Shown: piece after piece, positions 20,038 to 28,589 of the stretch
Position numbering within the stretch: the stretch's first letter is position 1
Layout: each line of letters starts with the position of its first letter
Made by a program: the position numbers and the translations under genes
The notes under the pieces: model-generated
Told to the model about the DNA's origin: nothing
Database searches by the model: none
The model's input: the letters and a program-made list of their open reading frames with translations, nothing else
Source: Pseudomonas sp. RIT-PI-S
GTDB lineage: Bacteria > Pseudomonadota > Gammaproteobacteria > Pseudomonadales > Pseudomonadaceae
DNA: 47,939 nt
Assembly (NCBI RefSeq): GCF_025642975.1
Contig: NZ_JANZKJ010000022.1
Coordinates: 1 to 47,939, forward strand
Direction of reading: 5' to 3'

Positions 20038-23000
20038 TTGACTGACTCAGATGTGTTCATCCAACGCCTTTCAGGCCCAGTGGTGCAGCGTATGGCTGCC
20101 CAACCCACCCTCGCCATGGTGGCCTGTGACCTGTTGCGATCGACGGTCGCGATGGCGATCAAAGAAGCCGCTCAGCCAGAAGCCCTCACGCTTGGCACCA
20201 GCCTGTGGCGCACCTCTGGCGACGAGCAAACGTTCATTGGTTATGCGCTGCAGCCGCTAGCTCAAGTGGTGTATCAACGCTACCTGACCGGCGTGCCAAT
20301 CGACCTCTATACGGAACTCAATTTCGTCACTGAGCACCCGGGTAGCGAATACCCCCGGCACCTCACCGCCAACCTCAGAGCGCTAGCTGAAGAAATTGAC
20401 CTGATCGGACCTTTTATCGTGGATGCCTGGTGCGATCGGCTGGCGGCATTCTGGGGGCAGCCCGGGCCAGACGGGCAGAGCCCTTGGGCATGGCTCGCCG
20501 ACGACCTGCGCCGAAGGGCTTCTCATGGGCTGCGGGCCGCCACGGTAGCTGGCACAGTAGACTCCGCGCATGCCCCGCACGTCGCGATGGCGCTTGGCCT
20601 TCGCCCGGTTGATCCGCAGGCCAGGCACCCCGAGGAACAGGCCTGGCAGGCGCGATTGGTGTTTGCAATAGAGTGGCCGGTGCCGATGCTGCTGATAGAG
20701 CGAAGCGGGCCAACACCGGCCTGGGTGCTATATTCGCCTAACCGGGGCTTTGCCAGCTTCGACCGCCTGGCAGCGCTTACCGCTTACCTGGGGCAAACGG
20801 ACGCGGGTTTCGAGCCGGCCCAAGGGGAGGAGCATCCGCTCACGCAGGATATTTTCGGTGCCTGGGCTGGGGCAATACTCGACGGTCATCTGGCCCGGCA
20901 GCGCGCTCGAGCGGTGGAGATGCGCAACGCCCATGCCGACCCTGCTACGTTCGAAGCGGTGATGAATACGTTTCCCGCAGCCCTGCTGCTCGACAACGCC
21001 ACGCATGCCCAACGCAGCGAGGCCATCTCGTCGCGCCTGCCCCAGTGGCTGTCACAAGCGAGCGACCCTGACCGGCTGCGTTATGGGCTGGCGTTGCGCC
21101 AAGTGCTGCAGGCGCAGCAGGCCAGTGCAGGAATGCCGTTCCTGGCAGGTATCCCGACAGTGCAAGCCTATGCACGACGGCGCTTGATCGAACAAGCCGC
21201 GATCGAGCATCCCGAAGCCCCCCTGCACGACCCCGATGACGTGGTTGTGAGTATTTTCTCTCGCTCCGATGATGCGCTTATCTCGATCGCCGGTGGCGGA
21301 GGCACGGTGACGCTGGAAGAACAGAAGATCAGCCTGGTCGACCTGAGCTTGCTGAATACCGGAGGAAGGCCCCCAGGCTGGATGGAGGTGGCTCCCCGGC
21401 CAGGCAAGACGTTGCCCGCCTGGCTGGACGACACTAGCGCCTTGGCACTTGTACAGGCCATCGACGTGGGCTCCAGCTACCTGGGCTTGCTACGGGGCGC
21501 GCTGAGCATCGGGCCACAGGCGGCCAGGCGCAGGCAGGTGTTCAAGGCGACCGTGGCGGCGCAGGTGCCGCTGTTGGCATTGGAACTCAAGCTCAGGGGC
21601 GAAAGCGGGGTGGATGAAGCGGGCATCGCTTTGGTGCGCAGGGCGTTTAGCGGTACCCCGCAGGGCGCTCGCCCGATGGTGGCTCGCCTGGCATTGGAAG
21701 CGACCCCAGGTGCGGCGCCCGATGTTGTAGCCGGCATGTTCGTGCTGTTCGATCCCGCCGTCGGTAGCACGACGGTTCTCTATACACCTCTGGGGCGAGA
21801 GCCGCTGCGTCAGTTCCCACAGCGCGCCGCGCTGATGGACGCTATCGTCGCCGAGCCTGAGCTGCGCCATACCGTGTTGACTTGGCTCAGCGATACGGCC
21901 CAGGCGCGCTATCGCGACGGCGGCCTGCAAGCGCCACACTGGCTGCGCTTCGGCCTGGGCGACGAATTCGCCCCGGCGCCGGCGATAGCACCAGCCAGGC
22001 TGATGCCGGTCGCGGTAGAGGGCGACCCGCTCGACGCGCTTTATGACGGTGTGGTTCAAGCCATCACCCTCGCCGCTGACCGGCAGAGCGTGTCTAACCG
22101 GGAAAGCTTCTGGATCTCGGCCCGGGAGTTGGGGTGGCTGTTGTTCAATCAAACCTTGCCGTTTATCAGCGGCACTGCTGCCACCGCGGCATGGCTGATC
22201 CAGCTCGGCCATTCACTGGATGAACATTACAACGCCGCCGACGCCACTGAAGTGAGCGACGCCTTCAGCAATGAGGAGCTGATCTTTGTCCTGATTCTCG
22301 CGCTCCTGACAGAAGGGGCTAACCGTGCGCTTACCCGCGGGTTGCCTGATATCGCGGCGGGCACCGAGCGGGCCCGGTCCCGCGCCTTGGTTCCTGAGTT
22401 GGATACGCGTTGGGCTACCGCGGTGCAGACGTTGACCCCGCAGCTGCGTGAGCGGTTGGAGGCTCTAGTGGTGCAAGGGCCCGCCGAGTTGCCCTCGCCG
22501 GTGCCCTCCGGTCCATTTCGCGGCCTGGTGCTGGTGGGCAAGCGCTGGCTGGCCCAGGTAGATGGCCGATTGTTCGAGGTCACCCCTGGCGACGGCGAAG
22601 CCGTGGTGCTGGACCCCGCCGCGGCAGACCGCCAGGGGCCCTGGCTGCGTCGGGACGAAAGCGGGCGCTGGCGCCTCGACTTACGCTTGCGCCTGCGGGG
22701 TGGCGGCCCCAAGCGCAGGTTGGAGCAGCAACGGCAGTTGAATGAGCAGCTACGCGCCCAGGCAGATCAGCATTTGCGAGACATCGAGCAAAACTACCGT
22801 CATTTCCGCCAGGGGGGAGAGGAGAGCGAGAGGGTAATCGATAACGCCGTGAAGGCTGGTGATCTGGCCACCGCCCGAGCGCGGCGGATTTCCGAGCAGC
22901 ACCGCTTGGAGGAGGCTTTCGACAACGGCGTGCGCTTGCGCGACGCTTATGAGGCCATCGGCAAGAAAGTGGCGCTCAGTGACTACAGCCGCCACCTCAG

Positions 23001-24582
23001 CACCGCCTTGGGCGGGGAAATCAACATCTGCGGTTCCTACCTGTACCTAAGCCGGGAGCGCCTGCTGGATAACCTCAAAGCCCACTCGGCGTTTTCTTCG
23101 AGCGGGGAAGCGGGTTTCATGAACGCCCAGCAGGCTCGGGAGTGGTTTGCGTTTCTCCACGAACACATTGAAAGCGCTGAAGCGGCAGAGCTATGGCGAG
23201 CCCGGCTCGAAGAGCGGCTCTCGCGCCTGGCTGAAATACCCGTGTTCGGGCCGCGTCTGCTGGCGCAGTTCAAGCCTAAGTTTTCTTCGCTGCGCAGCAG
23301 GGTCGAATACCAGATACTCCGCCTGTACATTCAGCTGAGCCTGCTCGAAGAGCCGATGATTCATGACGACCAGGTGCGTGACGGGTGGCGTGAAGCAATG
23401 ACACCTTTGGTTCTCGGCATGACCACGCACCGGGAAATCGCCCAGGACCCAACGCTGGCCGAAGGGCATGCCGTTGAGCTGCTGGACGGCCTTATCAGCA
23501 CCTATCAAGCCGCTGAAGATACCGTGGCATGGCTTAAGCAAACGCTCGAGCCAAGGTATGTCAGCGCTGGCATGGACCAGCTAGTAGAAAGGATCGTGGC
23601 AGTCAGGGAGGAGGCAGAAGGGCGGCTCAGCAGCTTGATCAAGCAGACCGCCGAACAGGTTACGGCCCCGCCTACCAAGCAGCCGCCGCGCAAGGGTAGC
23701 GGGCCAAGGCTCATCCGTACTCGCAACCGCGGCGCTCTGGTTGCCAAGGTCCGCAAGGTAACGGGCCAGCCGACCGAGGAAGTGGCCGAGATCGTGTCGC
23801 CGCTGGGTGACACGGTAGTGGCGCGGTTTTCCCATGATCAGGCCCTTGGCGATTGGGTGCAGCAGCCCTTGGGTGGGCCGCGGCCAGACCCCGACAGCGA
23901 TTCCGGCACCGCCGGCCAAGCCGATGTCGAGCGCCTGGTACAGGAAGCCGACCGCCGTTTGGAGAGCGCCAGGCGCCAACTGGAGCAGGCGCCTCGGCTG
24001 GCGCAGGTCACGCGGATTCCCCTGGAGCTAGAAGAACTGCTGAACAACGCTGCCCGGGATCTATCGAGCGTGGCCGAGCGTATCGACAGAGCCTTGACTC
24101 GCATCAATGAAACCGATGTAGGTGTGCGGGGCTATGGCAGCGCGGAGGCGAAGGCCAAGGCATTGCGCGAAATGGCTGTCAAGCTCAAGGAGGAGGGGCG
24201 CGCGCTGCGTATTCGCTTGACGAAAACCTCGCTACCGACCATTGCCCGGGTGCGTTATCTGGTGAACGAGGGCGAGGCGCGGATCCGCCGGCTTGGCAGT
24301 CGCATAGCGCTTAAAGGGCAAGGCAAGCGTAAGGATATCGTGCAGGAATATGCAGTGCAGGAGCTGAGTGGCGCCACATTGTGGTATGCGCATTTCCACT
24401 ACCCCAACCTGGAGGCCGAAGATGGCCAATACCTGGCCGCGCATTTGAAAACCCCCAGCCAGCGATTCGTTGGGCTCAATACCCAAATGGCGCAGGCGGC
24501 GAGTAATGCTGAAGTGGTGAAGATCTATCGAAGCCGGATCGACCCGGTTAATGCGAGGGAGCTGTTCTTCGTTCTACCTTGA
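20038..24582 (+). CDS. Giant dermonecrotic-toxin-like DUF6543 protein B (1514 aa), paralogue of A
   Basis: It has the same overall plan as protein A: LPQWLSQASDPDRLRY to FLAGIPTVQAYARRRL (about 333-385), TLPAWLDDTSALALVQAIDV (about 458), VLYTPLGREPLRQFPQ (about 580), YRDGGLQAPHWLRFG, hydrophobic segments (about 698-730 and 748-770), LRRDESGRW...LRLRLRGGGP (about 868-893), a helical region, a shorter Thr/Pro/Lys linker (about 1204-1224), and the C-terminal LWYAHFHY, AHLKT and IYRSRIDPV blocks. The last 120 residues match A at roughly 45 % of positions, counted by eye. The start is TTG at 20038, supported by AAGGAG eight bases upstream. No other start has a comparable site. The spacing suggests an operon with A. 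No signal peptide, LRR or NEL domain is visible. Enzymatic activity and target are unknown. Confidence 0.85.
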   Translation: MTDSDVFIQRLSGPVVQRMAAQPTLAMVACDLLRSTVAMAIKEAAQPEALTLGTSLWRTSGDEQTFIGYALQPLAQVVYQRYLTGVPIDLYTELNFVTEHPGSEYPRHLTANLRALAEEIDLIGPFIVDAWCDRLAAFWGQPGPDGQSPWAWLADDLRRRASHGLRAATVAGTVDSAHAPHVAMALGLRPVDPQARHPEEQAWQARLVFAIEWPVPMLLIERSGPTPAWVLYSPNRGFASFDRLAALTAYLGQTDAGFEPAQGEEHPLTQDIFGAWAGAILDGHLARQRARAVEMRNAHADPATFEAVMNTFPAALLLDNATHAQRSEAISSRLPQWLSQASDPDRLRYGLALRQVLQAQQASAGMPFLAGIPTVQAYARRRLIEQAAIEHPEAPLHDPDDVVVSIFSRSDDALISIAGGGGTVTLEEQKISLVDLSLLNTGGRPPGWMEVAPRPGKTLPAWLDDTSALALVQAIDVGSSYLGLLRGALSIGPQAARRRQVFKATVAAQVPLLALELKLRGESGVDEAGIALVRRAFSGTPQGARPMVARLALEATPGAAPDVVAGMFVLFDPAVGSTTVLYTPLGREPLRQFPQRAALMDAIVAEPELRHTVLTWLSDTAQARYRDGGLQAPHWLRFGLGDEFAPAPAIAPARLMPVAVEGDPLDALYDGVVQAITLAADRQSVSNRESFWISARELGWLLFNQTLPFISGTAATAAWLIQLGHSLDEHYNAADATEVSDAFSNEELIFVLILALLTEGANRALTRGLPDIAAGTERARSRALVPELDTRWATAVQTLTPQLRERLEALVVQGPAELPSPVPSGPFRGLVLVGKRWLAQVDGRLFEVTPGDGEAVVLDPAAADRQGPWLRRDESGRWRLDLRLRLRGGGPKRRLEQQRQLNEQLRAQADQHLRDIEQNYRHFRQGGEESERVIDNAVKAGDLATARARRISEQHRLEEAFDNGVRLRDAYEAIGKKVALSDYSRHLSTALGGEINICGSYLYLSRERLLDNLKAHSAFSSSGEAGFMNAQQAREWFAFLHEHIESAEAAELWRARLEERLSRLAEIPVFGPRLLAQFKPKFSSLRSRVEYQILRLYIQLSLLEEPMIHDDQVRDGWREAMTPLVLGMTTHREIAQDPTLAEGHAVELLDGLISTYQAAEDTVAWLKQTLEPRYVSAGMDQLVERIVAVREEAEGRLSSLIKQTAEQVTAPPTKQPPRKGSGPRLIRTRNRGALVAKVRKVTGQPTEEVAEIVSPLGDTVVARFSHDQALGDWVQQPLGGPRPDPDSDSGTAGQADVERLVQEADRRLESARRQLEQAPRLAQVTRIPLELEELLNNAARDLSSVAERIDRALTRINETDVGVRGYGSAEAKAKALREMAVKLKEEGRALRIRLTKTSLPTIARVRYLVNEGEARIRRLGSRIALKGQGKRKDIVQEYAVQELSGATLWYAHFHYPNLEAEDGQYLAAHLKTPSQRFVGLNTQMAQAASNAEVVKIYRSRIDPVNARELFFVLP

Positions 24583-24589
24583 AAACCTG

Positions 24590-24617
24590 CAAGGCACGGC
24601 CGATGGGCCGCGCCTTG
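24590..24617. terminator. Bidirectional terminator-like hairpin between convergent genes
   Basis: CAAGGCACGGCC GATG GGCCGCGCCTTG forms an 11-pair stem with one A/C mismatch and a four-base loop. It begins eight bases after the DUF6543 B stop codon and lies ten bases beyond the stop of the small - strand gene. On the - strand it is followed by CAGGTTTTC, a short T-tract, so it fits best as the terminator of the small gene. On the + strand the tail is not T-rich. Confidence 0.65.
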
Positions 24618-24626
24618 TGGTAGCCA

Positions 24627-24809
24627 TCAGGCGAGGCGGGCGACCGGGGCGAAGTCGAGAACGCCCTGGTTGGCTCCGGCGAGCATGGTGGTGAGCTGGG
24701 CAACCTTGCGCTTGAGTTGATCGCGCTCGGCCTTGAGGTCGTGCAGTTCATCACGGCGGATAGTGACGTACAGCGTTTGAGGTTGTTTTGCTACGACTAC
24801 GTTACCCAT
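24627..24809 (-). CDS. Small coiled-coil hypothetical protein (60 aa)
   Basis: I do not recognise a named family. The 60-residue product has a beta-like start (QTLYVTIRRDEL) followed by a heptad-rich helix (LKAERDQLKRKVAQLTTMLA) and a short hydrophobic tail. The start ATG at 24809 has GAGGTG five bases upstream, which supports translation. It is convergent with the second DUF6543 gene and divergent from gnd. Position alone makes it a weak candidate for an accessory or antidote partner of the giant proteins, but convergent orientation argues against that. A housekeeping small protein is as likely. Confidence 0.65.
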   Translation of the reverse strand: MGNVVVAKQPQTLYVTIRRDELHDLKAERDQLKRKVAQLTTMLAGANQGVLDFAPVARLA

Positions 24810-25123
24810 TGCACACCTCGAGATGGCGGACCACTACGTTAAGGATTACCTCGTGGGGGGTTCCCCGCCGGGTTACATCCTTGATCGGCTCCGATTCTGA
24901 TTTCTTTAATGAGCTTTGGGAACTTTTTATTTTGAGGTTGTCGCCCTGCCCGGCAGGGAAATGGCGCCAAACCCACGTCGCACGTGGCTTTGAGCCATCT
25001 TGCCGTTTGTCGGGAAGATTTCCTGGGGCTGCTGAAACCTTCCGGAGGCGCTCCGGACTAACCTTCAGCGGCGGGCTGCTATAAGCTGTAACGGCTTTTC
25101 TTACATTTTCTGGAGTTACCGGC
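24810..25123. promoter_or_regulatory. 314-base divergent region with an inverted repeat and possible -10 box before gnd
   Basis: The region serves the small - strand gene and gnd. An AT-rich pocket (about 24896-24935) may hold the leftward promoter. Towards gnd, a perfect inverted repeat TCCGGAG GCG CTCCGGA (25041-25057) lies 23 bases before TATAAG (25080-25085), a plausible -10 box. The base run 17 upstream (ACTAAC) is a poor -35, so an activator may be needed. No gene was found. The open frame reading leftward across the gnd start has no ribosome site. Confidence 0.45.
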
Positions 25124-26101
25124 ATGCAATTGGGAATCGTGGGCTTGGGTCGCATGGGTGGGAATATTTCACGACGCCTCATGCGTAACGGCCATCACAC
25201 GGTGGTATACGACCGTAATGACCAAGCCGTACAGGCCCTGGTGCCGGATGGAGCCAAAGGCGCGAAGAGCCTGGGCGATCTTGTGGCTCAGCTCGAGCGG
25301 CCGCGCGCGGTATGGGTCATGCTGCCCGCTGGCGCCCCTACCGAAGACACCATCAACGAGCTGGCTAGCCTGCTGGAGCCGGACGACGTCATCATCGACG
25401 GCGGCAACACCTTCTACAAAGACGACGCCCGCCGCGCCAAGGCGCTGGCTGAGCAACAACTGCATTATGTAGACGTCGGCACCTCCGGCGGCGTATGGGG
25501 GCTGGACCGCGGCTACTGCATGATGATCGGTGCCGAAACCGCCGTCTTCGAGCGCCTGGAGCCGCTGTTCGAGACCCTCGCTCCTGGCGTGGGCGAGATC
25601 CCCCGTACCAAGGGTCGCGAAGCCGAGCACGTGCGCGCCGAAAAGGGCTACATCCACGCGGGGCCTGCCGGCGCTGGGCACTTCGTGAAGATGATTCACA
25701 ACGGCATCGAGTACGGCATGATGCAGGCCTTCGCTGAAGGCTTCGACATCCTCAAGACCAAGAACTCCCCACAACTGCCTGAAGACCAGCGCTACGACCT
25801 GAACCTTGCGGAAATCGCCGAGGTGTGGCGCCGCGGCAGCGTGGTGTCCTCCTGGCTTCTGGACCTGACGGCCGATGCGCTGGTGTCCGATCCCGAGCTG
25901 GCGGGTTATTCCGGCTCGGTGTCCGACAGCGGCGAAGGTCGCTGGACCATCGATGCAGCGGTTGAGCAGGCCGTACCGGTGCCGGTACTGGCCAGCTCGC
26001 TGTTTGCGCGTTTCCGTTCCCGCCAGGAAGCCACCTATGGAGACAAGATGCTTTCGGCGATGCGCTTTGGTTTCGGCGGCCACATCGAAGTGAAGAAATA
26101 A
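25124..26101 (+). CDS. gnd: 6-phosphogluconate dehydrogenase, decarboxylating (short GndA type)
   Basis: Gnd oxidises 6-phosphogluconate to ribulose 5-phosphate and CO2, reducing NAD(P). The 325-residue length marks the short subfamily, which lacks the long C-terminal part of the 470-residue enzymes and often prefers NAD. The Rossmann motif GLGRMGGNI is at 6-14. DGGNTFYKDDARRAK (about 91), DVGTSGGVWGL (about 118), and the active-site stretch AGAGHFVKMIHNGIEYGMMQ (about 184-203) follow, with RFGFGGH near the C-terminus. The start ATG is nine bases after TGGAG. A 100-base gap with a strong hairpin separates it from zwf, and the two probably work together in the oxidative pentose phosphate branch. 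Confidence 0.95.
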   Translation: MQLGIVGLGRMGGNISRRLMRNGHHTVVYDRNDQAVQALVPDGAKGAKSLGDLVAQLERPRAVWVMLPAGAPTEDTINELASLLEPDDVIIDGGNTFYKDDARRAKALAEQQLHYVDVGTSGGVWGLDRGYCMMIGAETAVFERLEPLFETLAPGVGEIPRTKGREAEHVRAEKGYIHAGPAGAGHFVKMIHNGIEYGMMQAFAEGFDILKTKNSPQLPEDQRYDLNLAEIAEVWRRGSVVSSWLLDLTADALVSDPELAGYSGSVSDSGEGRWTIDAAVEQAVPVPVLASSLFARFRSRQEATYGDKMLSAMRFGFGGHIEVKK

Positions 26102-26108
26102 CCCTCAA

Positions 26109-26140
26109 GCCATGGCCCAGGCGGCGCGCCGGGCCATGGC
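26109..26140 (+). terminator. Strong hairpin between gnd and zwf
   Basis: GCCATGGCCC and GGGCCATGGC form a perfect ten-pair stem around a 12-base loop, eight bases after the gnd stop. The following bases (GACTTGACG) are not T-rich, so this may be a weak terminator or a stability element that sets gnd and zwf levels apart. Confidence 0.5.
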
Positions 26141-26201
26141 GACTTGACGTTGCTCGCGCCACTGGCCGCGCAGCTATGCCCCCAACACTGGAGACACCAG
26201 T

Positions 26202-27710
26202 ATGAAGCGAGGCAAAACCACGGCCGATCCGGCCCCACCGGCTACCCTCTTTCTTTTCGGCGCCCATGGCGACCTGGTAAAGCGCCTGCTGATGCCGGCG
26301 ATCTATAACCTGGCGCGCGACGGCCTGCTCGATCCCCATTTGCATATCGTCGGTGTGGACCATAACCCGGTCGGCGACGCCGAATTCGCTGAGCGGCTCA
26401 AGGCGTTTATCGTCGAGCAGGTCCGCGCCAAGCATCCCGAACAAGCCGATACGGCTATCGACCCCGCGGTGTGGGGGCCCCTGGCCGAGCGGATCGGCTA
26501 TGTGACCGGCGACTTCACCGACGACGAAACCTACCAGACGATTGCCCGCAAGCTACAGGCGAACGGGACGGGTAACGCGGTGTTTTACCTGGCGACGTCC
26601 CCGCGGTTTTTCACTGAAGTCTCGCAGCGGCTGAACCGCGCCGGCTTGCTTTACGAGCAGCCCCAGGCGTATCGCCGGGTAGTGGTGGAGAAGCCGTTCG
26701 GCTCTGACCTTGCCACCGCCCAGGAGCTGAACCGGCAATTGCTGGAGGTGATGGACGAGCGGCAGATCTACCGCATCGATCATTACCTGGGCAAGGAAAC
26801 CGTGCAGAACATCATGGTCAACCGTTTCTCGAACGGCATCTTCGAAGCCTTCTGGAACAACCACTACATTGACCACGTGCAGATCACCGCCGCAGAAACC
26901 GTGGGCGTGGAAACCCGTGGTAACTTCTACGACCAGATCGGCGCGCTGCGTGACATGGTGCCCAATCACCTGTTCCAGCTGCTGGCAATGGTAGCGATGG
27001 AGCCGCCGGCCGCCTTCGGCGCCGATGCGGTACGCGGGGAGAAAGCCAAGGTCATAGGTGCGATCCGCCCGTGGTCGACGGAGGAGGCGCTGGCCAACTC
27101 CGTACGCGCGCAGTACCGCGCGGGGGAGCAGGGCATGCCGGGGTACCGGGAAGAGCAGCGGGTAGACCCGCAGAGCCAGACCGAAACCTACGTGGCACTC
27201 AAGGTGATGATCGATAACTGGCGCTGGATGGGCGTGCCGTTCTATCTGCGCACCGGCAAGCGGCTGAGCGTGCGGGACACGGAAATCGCCATTTGCTTCA
27301 AGCCGGCGCCCTATGCTCAGTTCCGCGACACCAACGTGGATTACATCAAGCCCAATTTCCTGCATATCCAGATTCAACCGGACGAAGGCATGTGGTTCGA
27401 CCTGCAGGCCAAGCGGCCAGGGCCCGCGCTGGTGGTGGATAACGTCAAGCTGGGGTTCGCCTACAAGGACTTCTTCCAGATGCAGCCCTCCACCGGCTAC
27501 GAGACCTTGCTCTACGATTGCTTCACCGGCGACCAGACCCTGTTCCAGCGGGCGGACAATATCGAGAACGGCTGGCGCGCCGTGCAGCCCTTCCTCGATG
27601 CCTGGGCCAGCAATGCGCAGGTGGAGGAGTACCCGGCGGGCACCGACGGCCCGGCAGGGGCGGACGAGCTGCTGGCCCGTGACGGCCGCGCCTGGCATTC
27701 GCTGGGATGA
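26202..27710 (+). CDS. zwf: Glucose-6-phosphate 1-dehydrogenase
   Basis: Zwf oxidises glucose 6-phosphate to 6-phosphogluconolactone with NADP or NAD. The 502-residue protein has the cofactor motif GAHGDLVKR near residue 20 (Ala in place of the commoner Ser of GASGDL) and the substrate signature RIDHYLGKE at about 190-198 with the catalytic His and the binding Lys. The start ATG at 26202 is eight bases after GGAG. Its stop overlaps the start of the HAD phosphatase gene by four bases. Pseudomonads carry several zwf genes, and this one is next to gnd rather than to edd/pgl, like the P. putida copy paired with gnd. No 6-phosphogluconolactonase gene lies in the window. Confidence 0.96.
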   Translation: MKRGKTTADPAPPATLFLFGAHGDLVKRLLMPAIYNLARDGLLDPHLHIVGVDHNPVGDAEFAERLKAFIVEQVRAKHPEQADTAIDPAVWGPLAERIGYVTGDFTDDETYQTIARKLQANGTGNAVFYLATSPRFFTEVSQRLNRAGLLYEQPQAYRRVVVEKPFGSDLATAQELNRQLLEVMDERQIYRIDHYLGKETVQNIMVNRFSNGIFEAFWNNHYIDHVQITAAETVGVETRGNFYDQIGALRDMVPNHLFQLLAMVAMEPPAAFGADAVRGEKAKVIGAIRPWSTEEALANSVRAQYRAGEQGMPGYREEQRVDPQSQTETYVALKVMIDNWRWMGVPFYLRTGKRLSVRDTEIAICFKPAPYAQFRDTNVDYIKPNFLHIQIQPDEGMWFDLQAKRPGPALVVDNVKLGFAYKDFFQMQPSTGYETLLYDCFTGDQTLFQRADNIENGWRAVQPFLDAWASNAQVEEYPAGTDGPAGADELLARDGRAWHSLG

Positions 27711-28534
27711 GCGCGCCGATCGAGCTGGTACTCAGCGACATGGACGGCACCCTGCTGCGCCGTGACCACAGCCTGGCGCCCGCGGTAGTGGCCGCGGTTG
27801 GCCGCTTGCATGACGCCGGCGTGCTGTTCACCCTGGCCAGCGCGCGACCGCCCCGGGCCATGCTGGAGCAGGCGCGAGCGTTGGGCATCACCGCACCGCT
27901 GGCAGGCTTCAACGGCGGCCGCCTGGTTTGCCCTGACGGGCGCGTCCTTGAGGCCCACACCATCGCGCCAGAGGCAGTCCGCACCGCATTGGCCTTCTTT
28001 GCCGAGCATCCGGTGGACGTGTGGCTGTTCGCCGACGGTGAATGGTTGCTCAAGGACTTTTCCGCCGCGCATTTGCAAACCGAACGCCACGCGCTGGGCT
28101 ACGACGCGGTGCAGGTCAGCGACTTCAGCCCATGGTTGGGCCGGGTCGACAAGATCGTCGCTACCACGGCGGACCACGCGCTGCTGGAGCGGTTGGAAGC
28201 GGCGCTTCAGCCCTTGCTGGCGGGCCAAGCCCACGCGGCGCGGTCACAAGCCTACTACCTGGATGTGACTGCGCTAGAGGCGGACAAAGGCGAAGCGCTG
28301 GTTCGCCTGGCGAGGCACTTGAACATCGCGCTGGAGGCCACCGCGGTGCTCGGCGATGGCCATAACGACATCGCCATGTTCAAGCGCGCGGGCCTGGCTA
28401 TCGCCATGGGGCAGGCCTCCAGTGAGGTGCGCGCCGCCGCCGACGAGGTCAGCGGCAGTAACGAGGAAGATGGGGTCGCCACGGCGATCGAGCGCTTTAT
28501 CCTGCCCCGGGGGCTGCCCGCTGGCGAGCGATGA
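27707..28534 (+). CDS. HAD-superfamily Cof-type (IIB) sugar-phosphate phosphatase
   Basis: This is a 275-residue cytoplasmic phosphatase of the Cof/YidA type. Motif I DMDGTLL (nucleophile Asp11, acid Asp13), motif II in TLASARP (about 43), motif III Lys in ADKGEAL, and motif IV GDGHNDIAMFKRAG are all present around a C2-type cap. The start ATG overlaps the zwf stop (ATGA), so translation is coupled and the product is made with Zwf. The likely substrates are sugar phosphates, perhaps to relieve their build-up. The exact one cannot be read from the sequence. A role as lactonase is not supported by its fold. Confidence 0.88.
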   Translation: MSAPIELVLSDMDGTLLRRDHSLAPAVVAAVGRLHDAGVLFTLASARPPRAMLEQARALGITAPLAGFNGGRLVCPDGRVLEAHTIAPEAVRTALAFFAEHPVDVWLFADGEWLLKDFSAAHLQTERHALGYDAVQVSDFSPWLGRVDKIVATTADHALLERLEAALQPLLAGQAHAARSQAYYLDVTALEADKGEALVRLARHLNIALEATAVLGDGHNDIAMFKRAGLAIAMGQASSEVRAAADEVSGSNEEDGVATAIERFILPRGLPAGER

Positions 28535-28559
28535 CCCGGGCCGGGCGGCTTGGTATAGT
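28531..28559 (+). promoter_or_regulatory. Sigma-70 promoter of the crotonase gene
   Basis: ATGACC (28531-28536), a 17-base spacer and TATAGT (28554-28559), with an extended -10 TGG just before it. The predicted start of transcription lies about 25 bases before the crotonase ATG. The -35 box overlaps the end of the HAD gene. Confidence 0.65.
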
Positions 28560-28589
28560 CCGGCCTCAATAATAATCAGGGAGCTGGCG

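Noticed and set aside
15164..24582. Assignment of the giant genes to type VI secretion or Rhs/contact-dependent toxins
   Set aside because: No VgrG, PAAR, Hcp, Rhs repeats, FHA repeats or immunity gene is visible in or around them.
24802..25182. A 126-codon open frame on the - strand crossing the gnd start
   Set aside because: It covers the promoter region and the first gnd codons, has no ribosome site, and reads as random sequence.
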